Positions 6,179 through 14,327 of a DNA stretch of 64,000 nucleotides are shown here, in pieces. The position numbers were made by a program, and so were the translations under genes. This DNA is from Kiritimatiellia bacterium (GTDB lineage Bacteria > Verrucomicrobiota > Kiritimatiellia > RFP12 > UBA1067): positions 1 through 64,000 of the forward strand of contig JAFTCL010000001.1 of assembly GCA_017454745.1 (NCBI GenBank), written 5' to 3'. A model generated the notes under the pieces. The model saw only the letters and a program-made list of their open reading frames with translations, had not been told where the DNA came from and searched no databases. Position 1 is the first letter of the stretch, and each line of letters opens with the position of its first letter.

Positions 6179-7888
6179 CTATTTCAACCAAGTCCAGAAA
6201 TAGGCGTAGGCGGCGATCACCATGCCGATGACGAATGCGGACCCGACGACATCTACCCAATTCCAGCTGGCCCGGTTTTCGGCCTTGAACGACTCGTCCA
6301 GACAGCTGTAGTTAAGCCCTTCGAGCTGCTCGCGCGCGGGCGGGGGCGCACTGTAAGACGCGACCGCGATGATCACGAACGAGAGGGCCAGCAGCAGACC
6401 GGAGAAGTAGAAGTCCTGAAATTTGGCGATTGCCTGGAGGAAAGCCGGACCGCTCTTCGCGCAAGCCGAATTGACCGTCAGTTTCGCCATGCCTAGGATG
6501 AAGCCGAGGGAGAGTCCCCAAACCGCGCCGCGCAGGTTGCACCGCTTCCAGAAAAGGCCGGCGAGGAAGACCGCCACGATCGGCGGGGCGAGGAAGCCCT
6601 GCACGCTCTGGATGTATTGGTACAGGCCGCCGGAGGAGATCGCCTTCATGATCGGGACCCAGATGATGCCCAGCACCGTAATCGTGATAGTCGAGAGCCG
6701 CCCGACATGCACCAATTCGCGCTCCGAGGTTTCGGGTTTCAGTTTCTTGTACACGTCCACCGTGAAAAGGGTGGAAACGGAGTTGAAGAGGCTGGCGAGC
6801 GAGCTCATCAACGCGGCGATCATACCGGCCACAACCAGTCCGCGGAAACCGGACGGCAGAAGCGACTGCACGAGGGTCGGGAAGATCTTGTCGCCGGCAA
6901 GGGCACCGTTCTCCACCGGGATGTTGATCAGGCCGTGCTTATACAGCGCGTAGCCCAGCATACCCGGCACGAGGAAGATGAAAACGGGGAAGAGCTTCAG
7001 GGCACCGCCCCAGATGGTGCCCCGCCGCGCCTCGCGGAGATTCTTCGCGGAGAGCGACCGCTGCACGATGAACTGATCCGTGCACCAATACCAGACGCCG
7101 ATGGTGACGGAGGCGATCAGCACGCCCAGCCACGGCAACGTGGGGTGGGAGAGCGGATGCCACAGGGAAAACGCCTCAACGATCTGCGGATCGGCCTTCA
7201 GGGTTGACTTCAGCACGGCCCAGCCATTAAAGAGCGTACCGCCTTCCACCCCGCCGAGTTTGGATAACGAAAAGAGCGTCACGGCGATGGAACCGGCGAG
7301 GATGAGGCCGGTCTGCACCAGTTCGGTATAGACGACCGCCAGCAATCCGCCGAAGCAGGAGTAGATGCCAGCGAGGGTAACCGTGGTGAAGGCGCCGATC
7401 CAGAAGCTGGAGATCACCGTCCCGCCGATCGTGAGCTGGACTTCGGGCAGCATCACCTCAAAGAAGAGCGCACCGGCGAAGACCGTCACCGAAACCTTGG
7501 TCAGGACGTATGCCGCCAGCGAGACCAACGAGAGGATCCACCGCGCCCGAGCGCCAAAGCGGCGTTCCAGAAACTCCGGCATGGTGTAAACCCCGCTCTT
7601 GTAATAGAACGGCAGGAATACCCAACTCATCAGGATCAGGACCCAAGCGTGCAACTCCCAGTGGGCCATCGACAGACCACTGGAAGCCCCCTGCCCCGCC
7701 AGACCGATCAAGTGCTCCGACCCGACGTTCGACGCGAAGATGGAGGCACCGATCGCCAGCCAGCCCACCGTACGTCCGCCAAGGAAGAAGTCCTGGCTCG
7801 TCTCCTGCTTCCGGTGCGTGAAGAAAACCACCGCAGCCAAAAGCCCGAAATACCCGAGAATCATCAACCAATCCAACAGCGTTAACAT
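6179..7888 (-). CDS. Sodium/solute symporter (SSS family, SGLT-like)
   Basis: 569-residue integral membrane protein, predicted to have about 13-14 helices. Family signatures include DFFLGGRTVGWLAIGASIFASN near residue 33, SEHLIGLAGQGASSGL, and helices matching the vSGLT/SGLT core (RRGTIWGGALKLFPVFIFLVPG, GLVVAGMIAALMSSLASLFNS). It should import a sugar with Na+ for the isomerase and epimerase encoded next. A strong ribosome site, aaaggaggt, sits 7 bases before the ATG. It is the first gene of the operon and has its own promoter. The gap to the isomerase gene is about 60 bases with no terminator. Confidence 0.88.
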   Translation of the reverse strand: MLTLLDWLMILGYFGLLAAVVFFTHRKQETSQDFFLGGRTVGWLAIGASIFASNVGSEHLIGLAGQGASSGLSMAHWELHAWVLILMSWVFLPFYYKSGVYTMPEFLERRFGARARWILSLVSLAAYVLTKVSVTVFAGALFFEVMLPEVQLTIGGTVISSFWIGAFTTVTLAGIYSCFGGLLAVVYTELVQTGLILAGSIAVTLFSLSKLGGVEGGTLFNGWAVLKSTLKADPQIVEAFSLWHPLSHPTLPWLGVLIASVTIGVWYWCTDQFIVQRSLSAKNLREARRGTIWGGALKLFPVFIFLVPGMLGYALYKHGLINIPVENGALAGDKIFPTLVQSLLPSGFRGLVVAGMIAALMSSLASLFNSVSTLFTVDVYKKLKPETSERELVHVGRLSTITITVLGIIWVPIMKAISSGGLYQYIQSVQGFLAPPIVAVFLAGLFWKRCNLRGAVWGLSLGFILGMAKLTVNSACAKSGPAFLQAIAKFQDFYFSGLLLALSFVIIAVASYSAPPPAREQLEGLNYSCLDESFKAENRASWNWVDVVGSAFVIGMVIAAYAYFWTWLK

Positions 7889-7922
7889 TAAACAAACCTC
7901 CTTTAATAATCAACCGTTTAAT

Positions 7923-7951
7923 ATTTTATTAAAAAAAACGCTGTGGTTCAA
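7923..7951 (-). promoter_or_regulatory. Promoter of the sugar operon
   Basis: On the minus strand TTGAAC (7951-7946), 17 bases, then TAAAAT (7928-7923). The spacer contains a run of eight T that also forms the tail of the adjacent terminator-like hairpin, so the two elements overlap. Confidence 0.5.
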
Positions 7952-7991
7952 ACACAAAAAACAATATGGCACTATTTTCCGCCAACAGCGT
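7931..7991 (-). terminator. Terminator-like hairpin after gluQ, overlapping the symporter promoter
   Basis: On the minus strand ACGCTGTTGG pairs with CCACAGCGT (nine pairs, one bulge), around a 36-base loop, and is followed directly by eight T. The loop is long for an intrinsic terminator, but the T-run is good. It would end the gluQ transcript about 55-115 bases past its stop codon. Confidence 0.4.
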
Positions 7992-8044
7992 CCGGTCCGA
8001 TTGATCTTAACGCGGAAACGCAAGAACGATGCCGGTTTTGAAGA

Positions 8045-9031
8045 TTACAGCAGGATTTCGTCGGGACGGGCTATGACGGTTTGGCGGTTAAGGGTATCCC
8101 AGCCGAAGCGCGGCAACAGGTCGTGCAGCGACAGTTCCTCGCCAAGTTTTGCCCAACCGCACCAGCGGGCGAGCAGGCCGATTACCCGTTGGGGCGGTAC
8201 CCCGGCTTTGCGATAGGCGCTAATCCGGGTGTCGCCGTGCCGCTTGGCCAATCTCCGGCCGTCAGGCCCCACCACCAGCGGAACATGGAAAAACCGGGGC
8301 GGGGTCAACCCCAACGCCCGGTAAACAAGTAATTGCCGGGGGGTGGTGGGCAACAGATCGTCGCCGCGCACCACTTCGGTGATGCCCATCGCGGCATCGT
8401 CCACCACCACGGCCAGCATATATCCGGCACCTAACGGATGGCGGGCAAGAACAAAATCGCCGCAGGACTCGCTAACCACAGCAGAATAGCATCCGGCGAA
8501 ACCGTCGGAGAAACTGATCCGCTCGCCGTCGGGGACTTTAAACCGCCAAGCGGGGATACGTCCGGGCGGAAGTGCCGATTGGGCGGTTGCATAATCGGGA
8601 AACCGCCCGCGACAAATCCCTGGGTAGAACATACCGTCCTCGGCGTGGGGGGCGGATTGGCCGGCCTCGACGTCGCGCCGGGAACAGACGCACGGGTAAA
8701 CCAACCCCTGGGCGCGGAGCCGCTCCAGCGCGGCGGCATACAGTCCAATCCGTTCGGTTTGGGTGTAGGGGGCGAACGGTCCGCCACAATCCGGCCCCTC
8801 ATCCCAATCGAACCCCAGCCAGCGCAAATCTTCCAACGCCTGACGCGCCGCGCCCGGTTTGTTCTTGGGGTGGTCAAGGTCCTCCATGCGCACTACCAGC
8901 GTGCCGCCCTGGCTCCGCGCACTGAGCCATGCAATCAGAAATGTGCGGGCGTTGCCAAGATGCAGCGCGCCGGTGGGGCTGGGCGCAAGCCTTGATCGGC
9001 AGACGTTTTGGCCTGGGCTTGAATTTTCCAT
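8045..9031 (-). CDS. gluQ: Glutamyl-Q tRNA(Asp) synthetase
   Basis: Truncated GluRS paralogue that loads glutamate onto queuosine of tRNA-Asp. 328 residues, close to the family length, with only the catalytic half and no anticodon-binding domain. Visible features: RLAPSPTGALHLGNARTFL (HIGH-type motif), a zinc-binding set CVCSRRD...MFYPGIC, TEVVRGDDLL, and RLAKRHGDTRIS in place of KMSKS. The next gene upstream on the strand ends 8 bases away. It sits at the 3' end of a run of co-directional genes. Its presence implies queuosine in tRNA-Asp of this organism. Confidence 0.9.
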   Translation of the reverse strand: MENSSPGQNVCRSRLAPSPTGALHLGNARTFLIAWLSARSQGGTLVVRMEDLDHPKNKPGAARQALEDLRWLGFDWDEGPDCGGPFAPYTQTERIGLYAAALERLRAQGLVYPCVCSRRDVEAGQSAPHAEDGMFYPGICRGRFPDYATAQSALPPGRIPAWRFKVPDGERISFSDGFAGCYSAVVSESCGDFVLARHPLGAGYMLAVVVDDAAMGITEVVRGDDLLPTTPRQLLVYRALGLTPPRFFHVPLVVGPDGRRLAKRHGDTRISAYRKAGVPPQRVIGLLARWCGWAKLGEELSLHDLLPRFGWDTLNRQTVIARPDEILL

Positions 9032-9039
9032 CGCGGCGG

Positions 9040-9735
9040 TTATTCGGCGGCTTTAGGGGCAAGGTCGGGGCGATGGGCCTTAATCTCATCCACAATGCCG
9101 GTTATCCCGGAAAAGTGCCATGCGTCCAACCGAATCCTACGGGCGGGTTTGACCGTCAAATCCACGATCCCCTTGTCATCCCATTTCGCCCATTCGATGC
9201 CGATGATGTCGGCATAGGCAACGTCACCACCGAAACCGCTGCCGTGCAGGCCGGATTCATCGGCGGAAAATTTCTTGCCGACTTTCAGGGCGACCGCCGC
9301 GACGGCGAGCAAACCCAACAGAAAGGTGGCAACCGCCTGGATGTCCTGTCCGCCGAGATCATGCGAGGAGTAAACCGGTGATTTAAAAACCTCCTGAAGC
9401 TGCTGATTCAACTCCACGCGCCGCTGTTCGCGGTTTTCCGTTACCTGATCGGAAAGTACCAGCCCGCTGACTTTCTTGACCAGCTTGGCGGGAACACGGT
9501 GTTTTTTGAATGCAAACGCGCGGGTCAGCATCGAAGGCCCGTTCTCGGTGGAGAGCCAAGCCTCGGCGGTCATATTGGTCGAGAGCAGAATTGGGCGGGT
9601 GTCATCCATGACTAGGTTTTCGCGGGGCCACGCCACGTGGCCGTCATAAATCGACCAAGCGCAGATCGCCCACATCAGCACGCCAACGCCGATCAGCCGC
9701 AGCGCGTATTCTTTGTTCAGTTTTGCTTCGGACAT
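9040..9735 (-). CDS. Two-helix membrane protein of unknown function
   Basis: 231 residues. Hydrophobic segments lie at about residues 13-29 (LIGVGVLMWAICAWSIY) and 132-150 (ATFLLGLLAVAAVALKV), separated by a hydrophilic loop rich in Gln/Arg/Glu. The C-terminal 75 residues (HGSGFGGDVAYADIIGIEWAKW, then LTVKPARRIRLDAWHF) look like a small PH-like beta domain facing the cytosol, as in YcxB/PH-domain membrane proteins. That is a fold impression, not a firm match. The start overlaps the end of the MEMO-like gene by 19 bases, so translation is probably coupled. Confidence 0.6.
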   Translation of the reverse strand: MSEAKLNKEYALRLIGVGVLMWAICAWSIYDGHVAWPRENLVMDDTRPILLSTNMTAEAWLSTENGPSMLTRAFAFKKHRVPAKLVKKVSGLVLSDQVTENREQRRVELNQQLQEVFKSPVYSSHDLGGQDIQAVATFLLGLLAVAAVALKVGKKFSADESGLHGSGFGGDVAYADIIGIEWAKWDDKGIVDLTVKPARRIRLDAWHFSGITGIVDEIKAHRPDLAPKAAE

Positions 9736-10628
9736 GGATTGGTTCCTTTCGGGTTAACAATGGAGATCGGACGGGCGGGTACATAGGGCGGGACTGGCCA
9801 TTGGCCCTCCACCCAAGCTCCGGCGTACTGGGTGCCTTCGGGTGCGCTGTCCCCGATCCGTGACACTCTGGCCCCATGCGGCATCAGCGCCATCAGCAGC
9901 GGAAGCGGGTCACGCGAACAGAGCCGGTGTCCCAGATACTTTAGGTAGCGCATGAAATATTTGAGATTTCCGGAGGCGAAAAGTTCAAACATATTGCCGG
10001 TGTCGCCGCCCTCGTGGCCCAAAGTGGCGGCGGACGGCAAAGATGGCAAATCTCCGAAATTCGCGCCGAAATGGGTAAAATCGGAACTCACCACCAAAAG
10101 GGTGCGGGAATCGACCAGCGGCCGCAAAGCCTCGGCGGTCTCCAAAAGCGTATGGGCGTCGAACTGGCCGCAAATCAGGCACGCCACCGGGAGCCGGCGC
10201 GATACGTATGACTGGATCATAGGAAGCTGAATCTGGTCGCTGTGTTCGCGGGTGTGGGCCGACGGCAGATGGGTAACGAACGGCAATTCCCGCAACCGGC
10301 GCAACCAGACCAGATCCATGCGGAGTTCCCCCAGCGGGGTAATCACATGGGTGGCGTCTGGCACGCTGATCTGGTTGCGAAACTCCTCAAAATGGCTGGG
10401 CGCGAGAATGACGATACGGTCGTACTGGCGGGCGTCAAGCCGCAAAAACACCCGGGCCGCGGTTTTACCGGAGAAACGGTAAGCCGCATGCGGCACCACC
10501 ACCGCGCAAATGTTGCGCTTGCGCAGAACGGAAATTTCCCGCTTGAAATGTTCCATGTCGTATTCAAGCGTCATGCGGCTGTTTTGGTACCACGCTCCGG
10601 CGGCCGGCGAAATCCACGCTTTTCTCAT
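9717..10628 (-). CDS. AmmeMemoRadiSam system protein B (MEMO family)
   Basis: 303-residue MEMO1-type protein related in fold to extradiol dioxygenases. Motifs: VVVPHAAYRFSGKTAARVF near residue 45, ILAPSHFEEF, SAHTREHSDQIQLPMIQ (metal-ligand His and the following Glu/His), and VVSSDFTHFG. In many prokaryotes it is encoded with an AMMECR1 protein and a radical SAM enzyme. Neither is in this window, so here it is an orphan. It starts inside the last bases of thiN and runs into the next gene by 19 bases, as a compact operon. Its enzymatic function in bacteria is not established. Confidence 0.8.
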   Translation of the reverse strand: MRKAWISPAAGAWYQNSRMTLEYDMEHFKREISVLRKRNICAVVVPHAAYRFSGKTAARVFLRLDARQYDRIVILAPSHFEEFRNQISVPDATHVITPLGELRMDLVWLRRLRELPFVTHLPSAHTREHSDQIQLPMIQSYVSRRLPVACLICGQFDAHTLLETAEALRPLVDSRTLLVVSSDFTHFGANFGDLPSLPSAATLGHEGGDTGNMFELFASGNLKYFMRYLKYLGHRLCSRDPLPLLMALMPHGARVSRIGDSAPEGTQYAGAWVEGQWPVPPYVPARPISIVNPKGTNPCPKQN

Positions 10629-11275
10629 TGTTTCCCCGCATACGTTTGGAACACCAGCAACGGTCCGCCCTCAAAAGTCAGCCGGAAACTGTCTCCCAGC
10701 GATTCGTTCAACGCCGCCTGCCACCAGCGGGTGAATGGCACTTGGTCCAAAGGCCATTTCAAGCCTTCGGCGTAAACCCGCAATCCCGGCTCGAATGAGA
10801 AGATCGAGACCTGCTGGCCGGGGAAGGAAACGAAATGTGCCGAACTGAGCAACGGGGTGAAAATACCGTGGTCGGTTAACGCCGTAATCCGCGCCGCCCG
10901 CGCGAAATCCACCAGCAGCGAAAGGTTGCCCAGCGTGTGGTCTTCGCGTTTGCCGGAAATACCGAGAAAAACCACGTCCAGCCAACGGCGGGAAAGACAA
11001 AAGGCAAAAGTCTTGGCAAGGTCGTTGGTCTCCTGGTCCGAGACCTTGCGCAGCCTCGGGGCGTATTTGGCGCGGGTTTCGGGCGACAGGCTGTCAAGAT
11101 CGCCCACCACCCACGCGGCGGACAAATCCGGCGCTTGCGCCGCCAGGACATCCGCCGCGCCATCGCAGCACACGATTCTCCGCGCCTTCCGCAAAGCGGT
11201 CAACGGCTCCGGCGCTTGAGGGAAATCGCCGTTGGCTAGAATCGCGGTGTACGGAACGGTCGGCAAGAAACCCAC
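10625..11275 (-). CDS. thiN: Thiamine diphosphokinase
   Basis: 216 residues. Transfers pyrophosphate from ATP to thiamine to make the cofactor thiamine diphosphate. Signatures: ILANGDFP at the N-terminus, CCDGAADVL, WVVGDLDSLSPE, DQETNDLAKTFAF, and LGISGKREDHTLGNLSLL, which together form the active site. It lies 14 bases after the Mrp gene and overlaps the MEMO-like gene by 4 bases. The product would serve IlvB, encoded elsewhere in this window, which needs thiamine diphosphate. Confidence 0.85.
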   Translation of the reverse strand: MGFLPTVPYTAILANGDFPQAPEPLTALRKARRIVCCDGAADVLAAQAPDLSAAWVVGDLDSLSPETRAKYAPRLRKVSDQETNDLAKTFAFCLSRRWLDVVFLGISGKREDHTLGNLSLLVDFARAARITALTDHGIFTPLLSSAHFVSFPGQQVSIFSFEPGLRVYAEGLKWPLDQVPFTRWWQAALNESLGDSFRLTFEGGPLLVFQTYAGKQ

Positions 11276-11289
11276 GTCGGCCTCGCTGG

Positions 11290-12165
11290 TTAGAAATTGA
11301 GTTTCGCCAGAATGTCGCGAAACGCCTGTGCGGCGGGAGTGACGTCGGTCGATTCAACAAACGCCCGGCCGGAATCGCCGGAAGCCGTAATGGCGGGGTC
11401 GATCGGAACCGCGCCCAAAAACGGCACGCCCATCGATTCCGCCAATTTCTGGCCGCCGCCGCGGCTCATAATGTCAACCACTTGGCCGCAATGCGGGCAG
11501 ACGAACCCGCTCATGTTTTCCACCACCCCCAATACCGGAAGGTTGAGTTCCCGGCAGAAGGAGACCGATTTGCGGACGTCCACGGCGGCAACCTTTTGCG
11601 GCGTGGTCACAATCACCGCGCCGTCAAGGTCGGGAATCAGTTGGCACACCGTCAGCGGCTCATCTCCGGTACCGGGCGGAGCGTCAATCACCAGCAAATC
11701 CAAGTCTCCCCAGTTTACCTCTTCGAGGAACTGGCGGATCACGCCGATTTTCACCGGGCCGCGCCAAACCACCGGCGCGTCGGGATCGCTCAACAGAAAA
11801 CCGGTGGAAATAACCGACAACCCGCCCAAGCTGATCGGGATGATACCCTGGTCATCGGCCTCCAGCCGACGGCCTTCCAGCCCCAACATGGTCGGGACGC
11901 TTGGCCCGTGCAGATCGACGTCAAGCAAACCCACGCGCTGGCCGGCCAACATGGCGGACATCGCCAGATTCACCGCGATGGTGCTTTTGCCCACGCCGCC
12001 CTTGCCGGACATCACCACCACCTTGCGGCGAATTTTTGAAAGACGCGATTTGAGTTTGGCGTCCGGGTCACCGGCCGACGCTTTGGCGGAAGGACAGCCC
12101 GAAGCATGCGAACACGTACTGCATGCGGAAGGGGAACACTCCCCGTGGTCATTGTTTTGGCTCAT
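11290..12165 (-). CDS. Mrp/NBP35-type iron-sulfur carrier ATPase
   Basis: 291-residue P-loop ATPase of the Mrp/ApbC group, thought to carry and deliver Fe-S clusters in the cytosol. Features: a short Cys-rich N-terminal tail (CSPSACSTCSHASGC), the deviant Walker A VMSGKGGVGKSTIAVNLA near residue 55, LLDVDLHGPS, VIDAPPGTGDEP, and a CPHCG pair that binds the bridging cluster. The N-terminal cysteines resemble NBP35-type proteins more than enterobacterial ApbC. I chose the ATG at 12165, preceded by agaggag 5 bases away, over the frame's upstream TTG. Confidence 0.88.
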   Translation of the reverse strand: MSQNNDHGECSPSACSTCSHASGCPSAKASAGDPDAKLKSRLSKIRRKVVVMSGKGGVGKSTIAVNLAMSAMLAGQRVGLLDVDLHGPSVPTMLGLEGRRLEADDQGIIPISLGGLSVISTGFLLSDPDAPVVWRGPVKIGVIRQFLEEVNWGDLDLLVIDAPPGTGDEPLTVCQLIPDLDGAVIVTTPQKVAAVDVRKSVSFCRELNLPVLGVVENMSGFVCPHCGQVVDIMSRGGGQKLAESMGVPFLGAVPIDPAITASGDSGRAFVESTDVTPAAQAFRDILAKLNF

Positions 12166-12217
12166 ATCATCTCCTCTATCCAACAACTCCGACTCTCATG
12201 CTGCTTGCCGGTTAAGA

Positions 12218-12251
12218 CAAACCCCGTCCACGCGGGCGCGGGCGGGGTTTG
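12218..12251 (-). terminator. Intrinsic terminator after tsf
   Basis: caaaccccg (12218-12226) pairs perfectly with cggggtttg (12243-12251) around a 16-base GC-rich loop. It is 27 bases past the tsf stop on the minus strand. The T-stretch after it is weak (TCTTAA), so read-through into the Mrp gene is possible. Confidence 0.55.
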
Positions 12252-12277
12252 GATAATCGCATCAAACCGTGGGATGC

Positions 12278-13138
12278 CTATTTCGCGCCCAACTGGAAGC
12301 GGGTGAAACGGGCGATCTTGATCTCGTCTCCGATTTCCTTGGAGACCTTCTCAAGCAACTGTTTGATGGTGGTCTTCTCGCCGGGGGCGTTTTTGATGAA
12401 CGGCTGGTCAAGCAAGCAGATTTCGGAATAGAACTTGTTCACCATGCCCATCTTGATGCCGGGAAGCGCGCTCTCCGGAGGAAGCTTGCCCTTCTGTTCC
12501 TTCATCGCGTTGAGCTTGATTTCCAACTCGGCGTCGATGTCGGCCTGGGGAACTTCGCTGGAGCAGATGAAACGCGGGGCCGCAGCGGCAATCTGCAACG
12601 CCACGTCGTGGACGAACTCGGAGAACAGCGCATTCGCCGCCGTTTCCGGCTTGCCGCAGGTCACCTCGGCCAGAACGCCGACCTTACCGCCCATGTGGAT
12701 GTAAGAGGTGACGATACCGGTGCCGCTCTGGATATAACGCGCGGCGCGGTGGATCTTCACGTTCTCCCCGGTCTGGGAGCAAATGGTCATGTGCTCTTCC
12801 TTCATGGAATCGCCCAAATCCTCGCCGATCTCCAGCACCTTGGCAGTAACCGCCGCGGCGAAGTTCTGGAAGTTGTCGGTCTTGGCAACGAAGTCGGTTT
12901 CGCAGTTGACTTCAGCCATCGCGATGGTCTTACCGTCGGCGGCGGAAAGCGCCTTGATCACGCCCTCTTTGGACTCTTTGTCAGCGCGTTTAACCTGAAT
13001 TGCCAAGCCCTTCTCGCGAAGAATCTTGATTGCAGCCTCGACATCGCCGTTGGTTTCCGTGAGGGCTTTCTTACAGTCCATAATGCCGGAGTTGGTCAAC
13101 TGACGGAGATCGTTAATCATTTTAGCAGTGATAGCCAT
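12278..13138 (-). CDS. tsf: Translation elongation factor Ts
   Basis: Guanine-nucleotide exchange factor for EF-Tu, 286 residues. Starts MAITAKMINDLRQLTNSGIMDCKKAL (UBA-like domain), followed by ALSAADGKTIAMAEVNCETDFVAKT, the EF-Tu-contact region, and two core subdomains ending IARFTRFQLG. The frame is open for 43 more codons upstream, but that part overlaps the low-complexity tail of rpsB. The ATG at 13138 has aaagga 8 bases before it. It is the second gene of the classic rpsB-tsf operon, with a terminator downstream. Confidence 0.95.
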   Translation of the reverse strand: MAITAKMINDLRQLTNSGIMDCKKALTETNGDVEAAIKILREKGLAIQVKRADKESKEGVIKALSAADGKTIAMAEVNCETDFVAKTDNFQNFAAAVTAKVLEIGEDLGDSMKEEHMTICSQTGENVKIHRAARYIQSGTGIVTSYIHMGGKVGVLAEVTCGKPETAANALFSEFVHDVALQIAAAAPRFICSSEVPQADIDAELEIKLNAMKEQKGKLPPESALPGIKMGMVNKFYSEICLLDQPFIKNAPGEKTTIKQLLEKVSKEIGDEIKIARFTRFQLGAK

Positions 13139-13175
13139 GTCAAAAATCCTTTCTAGGGGTTGTTCCGATTCGGTT

Positions 13176-14111
13176 TTATTCAGCGGCGGGCGCCGGCGCT
13201 TCAGGAGCGGCTTCTGCGGTTTCAGCAGCGGCTTCGCTGGCCTTGGCGGCGCGTTTGCGGCTTTCACGCAGTTTGTCCTGGGCCATCTTCATGCCCTCGG
13301 CCTTGGCCGCGTCCTTGCGCTGCTTGCGGGCGGCGCGCTCCTGGGCTTCCTGGGCGGCCTGCTCGGCCTCGCGCTGACGCAGCTTCTCGGCGGCGACACG
13401 GGAATACTCCTCGTCCGCAGTCTTGACCACTTTCGCCAAAGCGTCAACAATAAGCTTGATGCCGCGCACGGCGTCATCATTGCCGGGAATCACGTAATCG
13501 ATCGGATCCGGATTGGCGTTGGTATCGACCAGCGCGACCACCGGAATCTTAAGGCGAAGCGCCTCGCGGACGGCGTTCTGCTCGCGGCAGATGTCCACAA
13601 TGAACAACGCTCCGGGCATACGCTCCATATCGGCCACGCCGCTGAGGTTGCGCTGAAGCTTGTCGAGTTCGCGGCGGAGGCAGGAGGCCTCTTTCTTGTG
13701 AACCGACAGGACACCGTTGTTGTTGCGGCCCATCGTCTCAATCTGGCGCATGCGCTTCACGCTCTTGCGAATGGTCTCGTTGTTGGTGAGGGTACCGCCG
13801 AGCCAACGCTCGGTCATGTAATACTGGCCACACTCAAGCGCGGCGGCCTTGACCACCTCTTGAGACTGCTTCTTGGTGGCCACAAAGAGAATCTTCTTGC
13901 CTTCCAGCACGGTGTCCCGCAGGAACTTGGCGGCAGTTTCAAGCATCGGCACGGTCTGGGTCAAATCGATGATGTGGATCCCGTTGCGCTTGTCAAAAAT
14001 GTAGGGTTTCATCTTGGGGTTCCAGCGCTTAGTCTGGTGTCCGAAGTGCAAACCCGCGTCCAGCAGGTCCTTAAGAGTGAGCCCAGTGGTGCTCGAAACA
14101 GGCATTTCCAT
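13176..14111 (-). CDS. rpsB: 30S ribosomal protein S2
   Basis: 311 residues. The core contains LLDAGLHFGHQTKRWNPKMKPYIF near residue 15, HIIDLTQT, VATKKQSQEVV, RWLGGTLTN, ALFIVDICREQNAVREA and DTNANPDPIDYVIPGNDDA, all diagnostic for S2. The last 60 residues are an Ala/Glu/Pro-rich low-complexity extension beyond the usual S2 end, perhaps disordered. agga lies 8 bases before the ATG at 14111; an ATG two codons later is also possible. A leader of about 145 bases precedes it. Confidence 0.95.
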   Translation of the reverse strand: MEMPVSSTTGLTLKDLLDAGLHFGHQTKRWNPKMKPYIFDKRNGIHIIDLTQTVPMLETAAKFLRDTVLEGKKILFVATKKQSQEVVKAAALECGQYYMTERWLGGTLTNNETIRKSVKRMRQIETMGRNNNGVLSVHKKEASCLRRELDKLQRNLSGVADMERMPGALFIVDICREQNAVREALRLKIPVVALVDTNANPDPIDYVIPGNDDAVRGIKLIVDALAKVVKTADEEYSRVAAEKLRQREAEQAAQEAQERAARKQRKDAAKAEGMKMAQDKLRESRKRAAKASEAAAETAEAAPEAPAPAAE

Positions 14112-14259
14112 TACTGTAATCCTAACTTTTTGGGAGACCGGCGCCTCTTGCGCCTGCCGCCCGGGTTAATCCGCTTTGGCGAGCGCCCTGTTGCGCATCG
14201 CCTTCGCTTCCGCATGGCACACTGCCACTCGACAGCCCATGCCGGTTGAGAAAGTGCGT

Positions 14260-14288
14260 AATTTACTATAAGCGCTTGGGAAAAGCAA
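14260..14288 (-). promoter_or_regulatory. Promoter of rpsB-tsf
   Basis: On the minus strand TTGCTT (14288-14283), 17 bases, TAAATT (14265-14260). The interval 14112-14259 would be a leader with several GC-rich inverted repeats, a plausible place for autogenous control by S2, but I recognise no known motif. Confidence 0.5.
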
Positions 14289-14327
14289 GCCCAAACGGAG
14301 AAAAATCGAAAATTCGCGCCGTTTCGC

